Shown piece by piece: positions 1 to 8,681 of a stretch of DNA of 48,667 bases (position 1 is the stretch's first letter; every line of letters starts with the position of its first letter). Where the stretch lies: positions 1 through 48,667 of the forward strand of contig PLDW01000091.1 in the NCBI GenBank assembly GCA_003136315.1, written 5' to 3'. The stretch is from Gemmataceae bacterium. GTDB lineage: Bacteria; Planctomycetota; Planctomycetia; Gemmatales; Gemmataceae. Under the pieces are notes generated by a model, which searched no databases, was not told the origin of the DNA, and saw nothing but the letters and a program-made list of their open reading frames with translations. A program made the translations under genes and the position numbers.

Positions 1-150
1 GTGAACTGTTGAAAGACCTGGTTTTTCTGGTGTAGCTGCCACCGGCCAAGGGCGTAAATCATCAGGAGCGGTTTGTGCGGGGCGCGTTGATCCCCCTGCT
101 TCCGGACGCTAATCTTCTCGAACCACTGAAGGATGACGGCGCTGCTCTGG
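1..150 (-). pseudogene. N-terminal part of a phosphorothioate-dependent restriction enzyme (SBD domain), runs off the left edge
   Basis: Read on the minus strand, this stretch encodes a peptide containing GDQRAPHKPLLMIYALGRWQ. This is the hallmark N-terminal motif of the sulfur-binding domain (SBD) found in ScoMcrA-type, phosphorothioate-dependent HNH restriction enzymes. The open frame is bounded upstream by a TGA near 211 and has no ATG, GTG or TTG before the motif, so the start is missing or degenerate. The rest of the gene lies outside the window, so an HNH domain cannot be checked. A second, diverged copy of the same domain lies at 11692-11919 on the same strand. The family assignment comes from recognising the motif, and the pseudogene call from the missing start. 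Confidence 0.6.
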
Positions 151-157
151 TGTCTTC

Positions 158-589
158 TCAGGAAGTCGATGCCTTCCAGATTGTTGTGAGTGGGATACGG
201 TTGACCCCCTCAAGCCCTTCGAACGCGCTGCCGGCGACAATCATCTGTGTGTGATCCATCCCCTCCGAGCCGAGCAGTTTAATAAATGGGCGCAGCACGA
301 AGTTCTCCTTGTCTCTGGTGATACCCGGCGAGCCGTCTTCGAGCTTGGCCTGGAAGTCGAGAGCCGTGAACCCGGGGAAATGGCACCCTTCGACGGGGGT
401 CAGAGTGATATCGTCTTGGCCTTCGCACCAGACACTGAGGAGCGTACTGCCGTCCTCACGCATTTCGATGCAGAAACTGACCGCGACGTGGTCCTGGAAA
501 CTGAAACCGACGCGCGCGATAACCCCGCCGCAAGCGCGCAGGGGACAGGCGTGGATTGACTTGCGTGGTGGCGCTGTTGTATGCGTCAT
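158..589 (-). CDS. Hypothetical protein, 143 aa
   Basis: I do not recognise this protein. The minus-strand frame has consistently G/C-rich third codon positions over its whole length, which its overlapping frames lack, so it is probably a real gene. It starts at an ATG at 589 and stops at 158, just before the SBD-like frame that continues to the left edge. The sequence is mixed alpha/beta in character (for example FCIEMREDGSTLLSVW), with no signal peptide or membrane segment. Its place directly upstream of a restriction-enzyme remnant suggests it belongs to the same defence locus, but nothing in it shows a function. Confidence 0.5.
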   Translation of the reverse strand: MTHTTAPPRKSIHACPLRACGGVIARVGFSFQDHVAVSFCIEMREDGSTLLSVWCEGQDDITLTPVEGCHFPGFTALDFQAKLEDGSPGITRDKENFVLRPFIKLLGSEGMDHTQMIVAGSAFEGLEGVNRIPLTTIWKASTS

Positions 590-1176
590 CCGGTGGGCTC
601 GGCTGGCCGGGAGGATTCCTGTCGTGCCATTCTATTGGAATGGTTGGGATCAACAGGTCAAAGACATGAAATGATATTTTTGAACGATTTCTATCTATAT
701 TTTCCAGAACGTTCGATCGGACCGGTTCCCTTGGCCGCGATGTGGTCGATCTGAGAGTTGGCCCGCGGAAAAGACCCTCCTCACTGGAATCCTCCAGGCG
801 CTGGCATTCATCGGCATCCCTGACACCGTCTGTGCTTGCAGGCTTGGAAAGACCGGTTGTCACATGCCGCGGCAGGGGGTGGGTGCTGATCGGGCTGGTA
901 AGCCCCTGTACTTTCGACTCACCAGTTCCCTATTTGCCAGCTTCTCTGCGTGTGGGTGTTTCCGCTGCCTCAGCCGGACATCAATCTCCGATGCATTGAT
1001 CGGTTCTTTCGGCGCGAGGATCGCTATTTCATCTGGCCCGGCGATCGAGCCATGCAGTGGAAAGACCACAATCCCTTTCTGAAAATGGACTTAATCGATT
1101 CGGCGTTCGATTGGCACAGTTCGTGCATTGACTGCTACCGTTCCACTCCGACCGAGCACAACCTGGGGAAGGGTTC
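590..1176. other. Intergenic region upstream of the multi-ATPase operon
   Basis: No convincing gene is visible. The stretch 660-715 is AT-rich and could carry the promoter of the leftward gene at 158-589. A short minus-strand frame at 860-1069 has mildly gene-like codons, but its product matches nothing I know. The clear signal is the sigma-54-type promoter at 1111-1128. Confidence 0.5.
1111..1128 (+). promoter_or_regulatory. Sigma-54 (-24/-12) promoter
   Basis: The sequence TTGGCACAGTTCGTGCAT carries the invariant GG and GC separated by exactly 10 bases, and TGGCAC matches the -24 consensus fully. Initiation would fall near 1138, about 40 bases before the ATG at 1177, with a GGGAAGGG ribosome-binding site between. 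The first gene it would drive encodes a sigma-54 activator-like AAA+ protein, so the operon may be activated by its own first product. Confidence 0.7.
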
Positions 1177-2472
1177 ATGGGCACGTCAGCCTCGACGGAC
1201 GAGTTCTTGACTCACGTCTTCCCCGGTGAATCGTCCGCGATGGATGTTTTCCGAACAGACATTGACCAACTGTGCCAGTACGGCAAACGACATAAGGGAT
1301 CAATCGGATGCATCTTGATCACGGGTGAAACCGGTGTCGGAAAGAATTACACTGTACAGGCCATCTCAGCCTATTCGGCTTGGCTGATTTTGACCGAGGA
1401 AGAGAAGAGAGAGTTCGGGTACTGCGACGTGCGAGGAAACATCCTCCAACCCGCGACGAGGTTGATCAAACATTTGTTGAGGCGAGATCAGACGCGCGGA
1501 GCGGGAAAGCTGCCGGGGGCCGGCACTCGCTTGGTGACTGTCCTCGTCCCGCAGCTCACCGGGGATCTGTTCGGGAGTGAATTGTTCGGACACGTGAAAG
1601 GGGCCTTCACGGGAGCAGACTCACTACACCCCGGGATATTTGGCGACGAGACCGTGGACGACGTCTTCCTCGACGAGATCGGCGACCTACCGCCGGCGCT
1701 CCAGGTCAAGTTATTGCACGTTGTGGAAACCCGCACCTTCCGACCCGTTGGCGCGCTCGGGGAGCGATCGACCGTCCACCGGATCTTCCTTGCAACCAAC
1801 AAGGTGCTCGAAGACCTGGTGGAGACCGGGCTGTTCCGGGAGGACCTGTACTGGCGCATTCAGGGGCACCGGATTGTGATCCCGCCTCTCCTTATGCGAC
1901 GGGACGTCATCGAGCAATTGGCGAAGTCAATCCTCGAGTCGGTGAACCAGGAACAGCGGGGCAACCGGGAAACTGGCCCCTCCCTAGACCCGGTCGGGGA
2001 GCGATACTGCTTCGTTGTCCCAGACGAGAAGGAGCAAGGGCGACCAGTTGCCTCGAACTGGGTCGAACGGTTCGAGCCGGAAGACACCGAGTTCCTAAGG
2101 ACTCACACCTGGCCAGGGAACGTCCGTGAGCTCCGGCAGTGTCTCGAACTCTACGTGTACCACAACGGCCATCGACGGCTGTGCACCCTTGTGAGCCGAG
2201 TGACCCCCCGGAAGAAGACGCTCCCGGTAAGCGGAGACAACTGGGCGGACGGGATCAAGCAGGCCGTAATGGCCTACCTCCGTGCGGTTCTGACAGGCGG
2301 AGAGAAGGCTCCCGGTCGGCCCGACGAGTTGTTGAAAATGTTCGACCGACTGGTGAAGCGGGCGGTTTGCGAGTTCCGCAGCGCGGAGGGCACGCGTTCC
2401 ATCGACATGCAGACCATTTTCTCGACCGCCAAAGACTGGCAGACGACTGTTGGTAGATGGGATCAAGGATGA
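1177..2472 (+). CDS. Sigma-54 activator-type AAA+ ATPase without a sensory domain
   Basis: This 431-aa protein begins directly with a bacterial enhancer-binding-protein AAA+ core. It has Walker A GETGVGKN (about residues 50-57), the sigma-54 contact loop GAFTGA (142-147), Walker B DVFLDEIGDL (about 161-170), the arginine-finger region FREDLYWRI (about 220) and WPGNVREL (about 311). Such proteins use ATP to open RNA polymerase bound by sigma-54. There is no N-terminal receiver, GAF or CARF domain, as in PspF. The region between Walker A and the GAFTGA loop is longer than usual. The roughly 100-residue C-terminus shows no clear Fis-type helix-turn-helix. It is the first gene of the operon, lies just downstream of a sigma-54 promoter, and has a strong ribosome-binding site. 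It is probably the operon's own activator, released by a partner or cofactor not seen here. Confidence 0.82.
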   Translation: MGTSASTDEFLTHVFPGESSAMDVFRTDIDQLCQYGKRHKGSIGCILITGETGVGKNYTVQAISAYSAWLILTEEEKREFGYCDVRGNILQPATRLIKHLLRRDQTRGAGKLPGAGTRLVTVLVPQLTGDLFGSELFGHVKGAFTGADSLHPGIFGDETVDDVFLDEIGDLPPALQVKLLHVVETRTFRPVGALGERSTVHRIFLATNKVLEDLVETGLFREDLYWRIQGHRIVIPPLLMRRDVIEQLAKSILESVNQEQRGNRETGPSLDPVGERYCFVVPDEKEQGRPVASNWVERFEPEDTEFLRTHTWPGNVRELRQCLELYVYHNGHRRLCTLVSRVTPRKKTLPVSGDNWADGIKQAVMAYLRAVLTGGEKAPGRPDELLKMFDRLVKRAVCEFRSAEGTRSIDMQTIFSTAKDWQTTVGRWDQG

Positions 2473-2526
2473 CCCGCCCAGCGATGTCCACAGACCGCAG
2501 ACCCCCAACAAGAGGAGAGTGTTCCA

Positions 2527-3696
2527 ATGCCCCAACAAACCCTGGCCGACTGGTTCTGCCTTCGAGACGGACGGCAGAACTTTGAGATTCGTCCTGACCG
2601 TGACCAGCAATTCATGTTCGGCAACGCCGAGTGGCGGGAGCAGATTCGGCGCGAACTTGACCGGTCGTTGCTCTTGACCAAGCCGGTCCGGACCGTCTGG
2701 TGGGGCGACTACGGGATCGGCAAGACGCAGCGCCTTCGTTTCACCGAACACCTGATAACGACTGTGTTCAGCGATCGTCCGAAGTCGTTCTTCCCGATCG
2801 TCGTCGTGACCCGGGATCTCCAGGACAAGTCCGGGTTCGAACAACTCCATTACGAGCTCGTCAACCGCCTCAAGTTCGAACAGATGCGCAAAGACGTCGT
2901 CAGCTACGCGAAGAAGCTTCACCACGGCATTCCCGGCCCGGTCCCCTTTGAACAATTGACAACATCCGAGGACGTCCTGCACGCCTTCGAGGTTCTGGGA
3001 GGGCCCAACGAACGGTTCGCAGAAACGGCCTGGCGCTTCCTGGCCGGACAGCCCGTAGGCAAGGAGATGGTTGTTGCCAACGTCCACAAGGACGCACTCG
3101 ACAGCTCGGTCGAGTTCGCCGATGTCCTGAAGGTTTTCGCCGCAGTGATCGAGACAGAGCGGAGCAAGCAACTGTTCTACATGATCGATCAGGTCGAGGC
3201 TCTGTCCAAGATCACTAACAAGAACGCCGAGGCCCGGTGGGTGGAAACGTTCCGGGCGGTCCTGGACGTGCCGAACCTCAGTCTCGTGCTTGCCATCGGG
3301 GCCTCGCGGCTGGACGGCATCCCTGCGGTCGTCTACGCCCCAGAAATCGTCCGCCGGTTCACTGTCGACAAGTACATACAGATGCGGGCTTACGACACGA
3401 CCGACGCCGAAGCCTTCGTGAAGGACCTGTTCGGGAACCTGATCGACCCGGAACGGCGCCGGGTACTCCAGGACGCCGAGGGATGGGAGGCAACCGTTCC
3501 GGGATACCAACCGGCGCTTTACCCGTTCACCGAAGGCGCGTTCCAAAAGTTCTGCCGATACTATGGCGAGCAGCCGAAATACGCCAAACCGTCAGAGATT
3601 ATCTCCAAACTCGACTACCTCGCGGCGGAGGCGTTCCTCGCGAAGAAGCGGCTGATGGACGCGGACTTCCTGGTGGAACAAGGGATTAACGCATAA
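2527..3696 (+). CDS. AAA/STAND-like P-loop ATPase
   Basis: This 389-aa protein starts at an ATG preceded by an AGGAGAG-type ribosome-binding site. It has Walker A GDYGIGKT at about residues 60-67 and Walker B LFYMIDQVEAL at about 213-223. The GDYGxGKT form of the P-loop resembles that of BrxC/BrxD (DUF2791) ATPases encoded later in the operon. The region after Walker B (LVLAIGASRLDGI) looks like a sensor strand. It lies 54 bases after the activator gene and 13 bases before the HerA-like gene. I cannot assign a family more exactly. A role as a DNA- or partner-gated ATPase is inferred from motif and context. Confidence 0.75.
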   Translation: MPQQTLADWFCLRDGRQNFEIRPDRDQQFMFGNAEWREQIRRELDRSLLLTKPVRTVWWGDYGIGKTQRLRFTEHLITTVFSDRPKSFFPIVVVTRDLQDKSGFEQLHYELVNRLKFEQMRKDVVSYAKKLHHGIPGPVPFEQLTTSEDVLHAFEVLGGPNERFAETAWRFLAGQPVGKEMVVANVHKDALDSSVEFADVLKVFAAVIETERSKQLFYMIDQVEALSKITNKNAEARWVETFRAVLDVPNLSLVLAIGASRLDGIPAVVYAPEIVRRFTVDKYIQMRAYDTTDAEAFVKDLFGNLIDPERRRVLQDAEGWEATVPGYQPALYPFTEGAFQKFCRYYGEQPKYAKPSEIISKLDYLAAEAFLAKKRLMDADFLVEQGINA

Positions 3697-3709
3697 ATAG
3701 GGGGCGAGA

Positions 3710-5140
3710 ATGGCGGCACTGAAGAACTACATCGTGGAACCTCAACTTCCAGCCGGCCACGTGACCGTCGGGGGTGAGGGCGGCCAGACGACCGTCTACC
3801 TCGGCCAGGTGGCCGAGTTCGGGACGGCCCGTAAGGTCTACTTCGACGCCTCGAAGGAGTTTGTCACGCTATTCCTTGGGATGCGAGGAAGCGGCAAAAG
3901 TTTCTGTCTCGGAGGGCTCCTGGAAGGGCTATGTACCACTGCCCCAGAGACCTCGTTCTCGAAAATCGGGACCCGCCGCGGGGTTTTGTTGCTCGACCCG
4001 ATGGGCAACTTCTGGCCGTCGTTAATGCCCGTCCGCGGCGACGGCCCGCCCCGGGTCCGAGAGCAATGGCAACTCTTCGGCGGGTGGGGGATACAACCAG
4101 AAGAGGTCCGGGTGGCCGTCTGGGTCCCAGCCGGGACGAAACGCGATAGCGACCACCCAAACATCCAGGAATTCCACGTCGATGTCGCCGAACTGGACGC
4201 TCCCGACTGGGCCGACATTCTCGGCACCAACCTGGTCCGTGACCCTCAAGGGATTTTGCTGGCTCAGGCCCTAGATGCGGTCCGCGAGGAGGGGTGGCTG
4301 GACCAGGATGGAAAGCTCCGCCCGGCCAAACTGAAGTACACTCTGCAGGACGTGATCGAGTACCTCGAGTTGGTACGCGTCCAGTCGGCCGTGCCCGGCG
4401 TGGGCGACCACGCAGAGCAGACCTGCCGGGCGCTCCTCCGCGATTTCCGCAGCTTCGCCCGGCTCCCGCTCTTCGCTGGTGGGGCGACTCCTCTAACCGA
4501 GTTGATCCAGGAGGGGCAACTCGGTGTGCTCATGCTGCCGTATCGGGTCGGCCACGACATGCGGCGGGTGCTGACCCGGTTGTTAATCCGCCGCATCATG
4601 AAGGAGCGGGAGGAGGCGTCGCAGATCCGCAATCGCTTGGACCTCCAGGCTGATATCCCCGAGACCGACCGGAAAAAACTCGAAGCACGGCTAGGCCAAC
4701 TCATCCCTCGGACCGTCCTCGCGATCGACGAGGCGCAGGAATTGGTGGGGGAGGAGGGCCAGGAGGCCCGCCAGGCGTTGGAGGATTTCTGCCTGCTCGG
4801 CCGGAACTACGGCCTGTCGATGGTGCTGGCCACCCAACGTCCCGGGATCGGAGCGATCAGCCCGAAGCTCAGGGCCCAGGTCGGGACCACCATCGTCCAC
4901 CGCCTGATGACCCAGGACGACATCGAGACGACATGGCGGAACATGCAGTCGGCATGGCCGGAGAGCGTCAAGCTTCGCGAGCGGGTTCTGGAGTACGCGG
5001 CACTGATCCGCTCGCTAGACGTCGGCCAGGCGGTCGTCTGCAGCAGCCACATGCGGACCGAACGGGAGGGCGCACCGCTGCGGAGCTTCATCATGAACGT
5101 CCGCCCGCGGGTCCGGGTCCACGGGGGCGAGACACGATGA
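3710..5140 (+). CDS. HerA/FtsK-like DNA translocase ATPase
   Basis: This 476-aa protein has Walker A GMRGSGKS at about residues 57-64, Walker B TVLAIDEAQEL at about 334-344, and a downstream LATQRPG stretch (about 373) followed by a long helical region. That is the arrangement of the HerA/VirB4/FtsK superfamily, hexameric motors that move along DNA and often work with nucleases such as NurA. No nuclease partner is apparent in this operon. The start is the ATG at 3710 with a GGGGCGAG ribosome-binding site. The gene ends in ATGA, shared with the start of the next gene, so translation is coupled. Confidence 0.8.
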   Translation: MAALKNYIVEPQLPAGHVTVGGEGGQTTVYLGQVAEFGTARKVYFDASKEFVTLFLGMRGSGKSFCLGGLLEGLCTTAPETSFSKIGTRRGVLLLDPMGNFWPSLMPVRGDGPPRVREQWQLFGGWGIQPEEVRVAVWVPAGTKRDSDHPNIQEFHVDVAELDAPDWADILGTNLVRDPQGILLAQALDAVREEGWLDQDGKLRPAKLKYTLQDVIEYLELVRVQSAVPGVGDHAEQTCRALLRDFRSFARLPLFAGGATPLTELIQEGQLGVLMLPYRVGHDMRRVLTRLLIRRIMKEREEASQIRNRLDLQADIPETDRKKLEARLGQLIPRTVLAIDEAQELVGEEGQEARQALEDFCLLGRNYGLSMVLATQRPGIGAISPKLRAQVGTTIVHRLMTQDDIETTWRNMQSAWPESVKLRERVLEYAALIRSLDVGQAVVCSSHMRTEREGAPLRSFIMNVRPRVRVHGGETR

Positions 5141-6390
5141 GACTGATCACTCACCTCGACCCGTCCCAGTTGCGGCTCGGGTATCTGAACTGCCTCGTCC
5201 TTGTCGCGGGTCGGCACCTCGACACGCGGCAGGGATTGGTGGACAGACTGAGTCGTCTCGTGTTCACCCCGGTCCAGTCCGATGACCCGCGCTGGCCCCG
5301 GTTTCGTGAGGAGATTGACGCCGCGGCTTTGGAGGAGTTGAGACCGCCCGTCGACGAACGGACGGCGACGCTCCACGAACTGTTCCGGATCGCCCCGGAC
5401 CTGTCACCTTCCTACCCGCTCCACTCGCTCTGGCTGGCCCACCGTTCGCTCGCCCCCCACCTGGGACTGCTGACCGAGAAGAATGTCGAGCGGATCATCG
5501 ACATGGGCCGGTCCTTCGACTTCCTGACGACCGGATACGCACTCTCGGAGAAGGGCGTGTTCCTGCAACAGATGCTTGCTAAGGTTTGCCCGAGGGCACG
5601 GGACGGTGACCCCGCGGGTAACCCTTTCGCACTCACCTGTCGCCCGGCGCTGCGACTCTTTTACCTCTACTCTCTGCTCGCGGTGGACGCCCTCACCCCG
5701 TACCTGCTCCAAGCGTTCGCAGACGAGCAGGTAGGAGACACCTCCAATGCTCCCCGGCTCCTTGCCCGAGCCGCGGACCAACTTGTCGCGACTGTCGAGA
5801 GCCGGAGTGACATCGGGACGGTAGAGACCGTGCGGGAGTGCCGCCAGTACGCGGAGAGGATGGGCAAGCGGGGGGTGTCGAAGAACCAGGCCCAGCCGCG
5901 GTACTACCATCTGTACGAACTCGGGCTTCTCGACCGCGGGCCAAGTGGGCAGCCGCGGGTACCTTATACCCTCACACCTGCCGGGTGTCGAGCCGCCGCG
6001 GCACTTGCGCCCCTAAGAAACCACCCAGAGAACCAGCAGGAGTTACTCGATTGTCACTTCTTCGCGTGGGCCGCGGAGATCTACGGAATCGCGGCGAAAC
6101 GGTGCGAATCTGACATTCGTCAGTTATTCTACTTCACCAGAGGTTACCCGTTCCTGGAACGCGAAATAGGGTTCACGCCAGGGCGCACGGTTGCGCTGGC
6201 GGGCTGCTTGCTCGCGCTCGAGGAGGGGTGGCTGGTCGAGGTCGCGGAGATGTTCAGCCTCCTCCAACGGGCGGCTTCCGGACCGTGGCGGCCGTACCTG
6301 GAGTACTCCGGGGGCTCCCGCCTCGACCAAGAGTTCCTGATCAAGATCCGCCCGACCCTTGAGGCCACATTATTAGCCGAACTCGGCTAG
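5137..6390 (+). CDS. Unrecognised operon protein, possible winged helix
   Basis: This 417-aa protein starts at the ATG at 5137, overlapping the HerA-like stop by four bases. A longer upstream frame exists but is only the antiparallel extension. The protein is rich in leucine and alanine and mostly helical. The segment around residues 255-290, PRYYHLYELGLLDRG followed by YTLTPAG, looks like a winged-helix DNA- or protein-binding domain. No catalytic motif is visible. In ATPase-rich defence operons such proteins often recognise targets or bridge partners, but that role is inference. Confidence 0.6.
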   Translation: MRLITHLDPSQLRLGYLNCLVLVAGRHLDTRQGLVDRLSRLVFTPVQSDDPRWPRFREEIDAAALEELRPPVDERTATLHELFRIAPDLSPSYPLHSLWLAHRSLAPHLGLLTEKNVERIIDMGRSFDFLTTGYALSEKGVFLQQMLAKVCPRARDGDPAGNPFALTCRPALRLFYLYSLLAVDALTPYLLQAFADEQVGDTSNAPRLLARAADQLVATVESRSDIGTVETVRECRQYAERMGKRGVSKNQAQPRYYHLYELGLLDRGPSGQPRVPYTLTPAGCRAAAALAPLRNHPENQQELLDCHFFAWAAEIYGIAAKRCESDIRQLFYFTRGYPFLEREIGFTPGRTVALAGCLLALEEGWLVEVAEMFSLLQRAASGPWRPYLEYSGGSRLDQEFLIKIRPTLEATLLAELG

Positions 6391-6438
6391 CGGTACAAAG
6401 ACCTGCCGGGCCAAACATAACTCGTTTCGAGAGGCACA

Positions 6439-7365
6439 ATGGCCAAGAATCGCCCCGGCAAACCGCCAGGCCGGTCCCCCGCAGCGGCGGGACCCGACCC
6501 GCTCCCTGTCACCCTGCCCGGGGTAGATCCCGACGTGCTTCGGCAGAGAGTCACGGCGGTAACCCATCGCCTTCAGCCTGTGCGCGACGTGCTAACGTCA
6601 CTGCTTGAGGTTCTCGATCTGCTCGGAGGGCCGAACGCCCTGGAGGTAATCGCGAAGGCGGGCGAGGGGGCCGTGGCCACCGCCACCCAGCGGCTCACAG
6701 CGGAACTTCCGGCTCTCCTATCCGAAGTGGGCCAGTTGAACGAACTGATTGGGGGATGTCGGGATGCGGAACGGCGGTCGCGTCGGGGTCGTTTTGAAGA
6801 AGCTGTCGCGGTGCGAGGGTGGGGCCTGATAGGGACTTGGCCGGAGCCGGTCATCCAGCAAGTGATTTTTGTTGTAGTGGATGAGGTGAAGGAGACCGCC
6901 ACCGTGAACGGAAAGGGTTTGGGCGGAACGCCGACTGCCGAGAGGTTGCTGGCCGCAGTGGCAGACGAACTCGGGGTGTTGGAACGCGACTCGACCGAAC
7001 CCTTTCCGTTCGCGACGGAGATCTGGAAAGCCTACGAGGCTGCGGGAGCCGAACCCGACCGGGGAGTGGCCGTATTCGACTTGATCAAGAGCCTCGTGTG
7101 GGCTCGACAGAGCAAACGATTCCAGCGCGACCCTCGTGCGGAGACATTCCGGGGATACCCCCTTGCCCAGTTCCGAAGCGACCTAACCCGATACCTCGCG
7201 GCCAGTGCCCCGCCAGTAACGGTTGGCCGCGAGTGCTACCGGTTAGAGGTAACCGCCGGCTCCTTCGCCCAGGACGGGCTGTTCATGTACTTCCCCCAAA
7301 CCGAAAGGCTCGGCACCTGCGGCCGGATCACCTTCCGGCGCGTCGAGGACGGAGACACCACGTGA
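6439..7365 (+). CDS. Unrecognised operon protein, 308 aa
   Basis: I do not recognise this family. The N-terminal 30 residues are basic and proline-rich (KNRPGKPPGRSP), probably disordered. Residues about 35-110 form a helical region, followed by a mixed alpha/beta half with strand-like VIQQVIFVVVDEV. There are no signal peptide, membrane segment or catalytic motifs. It lies 48 bases after the previous gene, behind a GAGAGG ribosome-binding site, and its stop overlaps the GTG of the next gene by four bases. It is clearly part of the same translation-coupled operon and probably a structural or recognition subunit. Confidence 0.6.
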   Translation: MAKNRPGKPPGRSPAAAGPDPLPVTLPGVDPDVLRQRVTAVTHRLQPVRDVLTSLLEVLDLLGGPNALEVIAKAGEGAVATATQRLTAELPALLSEVGQLNELIGGCRDAERRSRRGRFEEAVAVRGWGLIGTWPEPVIQQVIFVVVDEVKETATVNGKGLGGTPTAERLLAAVADELGVLERDSTEPFPFATEIWKAYEAAGAEPDRGVAVFDLIKSLVWARQSKRFQRDPRAETFRGYPLAQFRSDLTRYLAASAPPVTVGRECYRLEVTAGSFAQDGLFMYFPQTERLGTCGRITFRRVEDGDTT

Positions 7366-8681
7366 CCCCCACCGTGAACGTACCCCTGGCCAAGCGGATC
7401 ATCCAGCAACTGAAACGGGGAACCGCGCCGCTTGAGGGGGTGCGTGCGCTCAATGTCGGCCGTGAACGTTATTTCGTGGAAGTCGACCAACAGTTGGACG
7501 ACCTGGCTGCCGATGGCGGGGCTAGCATCCGGTTCCTTAACGGCGAATACGGACACGGCAAGACGCACTTCATTGGGATGACCAACGCCTCCGCCCTCGA
7601 CAAAGGGTGGGTAACCAGTTACGTCAAACTGTCGAGTGCAGACGGTGTCCGTCTTGACAAGTTTGAGCAACTCTATAGCGCAATCTTGCGCAACTGTATC
7701 TGCCAGCGGCTGATAGACGCTTACGACCGGATCTACGACCCCGGCGACGCGAACGGGTGGTCATGGATTCTGGAGGACTGGCTCGCCCGACAGCTCGGAA
7801 TGCTTGCCAAGTCGGGGGTCGACCGGAACTCAGTCGGGGCTCGGGAGCGGACGCTCGGCGCACTGGACGTGCTTCTGAGGAAGGCCAATGTGACCGGGGA
7901 CTTCGCGGCAGCAGTCAAGGTTTTCGCAGGCGGAACCCTGGACCGCGGGGACCGGCGTCTAAAGGACGCGACAATCCGCTGGTTCGCATGCGAGAAGGTT
8001 CCCGAGCTCAAGGAGTACGGGGTTCTCGCCCCGATAACCGGGAAGAACGCCCGACAGACGCTTCGCAGCCTGATCGCCCTATTGCATGAACTCGGCTACC
8101 GCGGCATGGCGTTTTTCGTCGACGAGATCGAGAACGTCCTCACCAAAGATTACACCAAACCCCAGCGGCAGGTGGCCTACCAGAACCTCCGCGAACTCCT
8201 GGACAACATTGACGGCGGGGTCAGCGGCCTCGGTCTCAATCGGGCCGTCTGTTATCTCGCGGCCACCCCCCTGATGTTCACCGGTGAGAAGGGGTTCCGG
8301 GAGTACGCCGCGCTGCACAGTCGGATTGACGAGGTTCGGTTGCCGATTGCGGACCTCCGGGGTCTTCCCGACTACCGGGCGGTCGTGATTGACCTCGCCG
8401 CCAGTCCGCTGGAACCGGCTCATCGCCGCGAGTTGGCCGAGAAGATCTGCGACATCCACGCGGTCGCCTACAAGTGGGACCCTCGGGCGGTGGGGGCCGA
8501 CCGGTGGGTTGCGGCGGTCGTCACCGAATACGAGAAACACCGTTCCGAGCAGGGCGGGCTGCGACCACTTTGCCGGGCCGTGGCGAATGCTCTCGATATC
8601 GCGGAACAACACCGCGGTCAACCCGACCCGGAGGACGCACCGAAAGTGGTTGCCGCCGCCTTTCGGGAGGACGCCCGGTGA
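7362..8681 (+). CDS. BrxD-like (DUF2791) ATP-binding protein, first of a tandem pair
   Basis: This 439-aa protein starts at the GTG at 7362, overlapping the previous stop as GTGA. Its N-terminus AKRIIQQLKRGTAPLEGVRA, the glycine-rich Walker A GEYGHGKT (about 61-68) and Walker B MAFFVDEIEN (about 249-258) are typical of the DUF2791/BREX ATP-binding family. BrxD of type 2 BREX and PglY/BrxC relatives belong to this group, and the same ATPase type recurs in other defence operons. None of the BREX markers PglX (methyltransferase), PglZ or a helicase is present here, so this is not a standard BREX locus. A second family member follows immediately, suggesting a hetero-oligomeric ATPase. Confidence 0.8.
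   Translation: MTPTVNVPLAKRIIQQLKRGTAPLEGVRALNVGRERYFVEVDQQLDDLAADGGASIRFLNGEYGHGKTHFIGMTNASALDKGWVTSYVKLSSADGVRLDKFEQLYSAILRNCICQRLIDAYDRIYDPGDANGWSWILEDWLARQLGMLAKSGVDRNSVGARERTLGALDVLLRKANVTGDFAAAVKVFAGGTLDRGDRRLKDATIRWFACEKVPELKEYGVLAPITGKNARQTLRSLIALLHELGYRGMAFFVDEIENVLTKDYTKPQRQVAYQNLRELLDNIDGGVSGLGLNRAVCYLAATPLMFTGEKGFREYAALHSRIDEVRLPIADLRGLPDYRAVVIDLAASPLEPAHRRELAEKICDIHAVAYKWDPRAVGADRWVAAVVTEYEKHRSEQGGLRPLCRAVANALDIAEQHRGQPDPEDAPKVVAAAFREDAR

Noticed and set aside
2095..3546. Long minus-strand open frame (483 codons)
   Set aside because: It is antisense to the activator and ATPase genes, which have clear P-loop motifs and better codon bias. It is a shadow frame of GC-rich DNA.
4933..5136. 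Upstream extension of the gene at 5137
   Set aside because: The extension lies wholly inside the HerA-like gene in another frame; the ATGA overlap at 5137 is the natural start.
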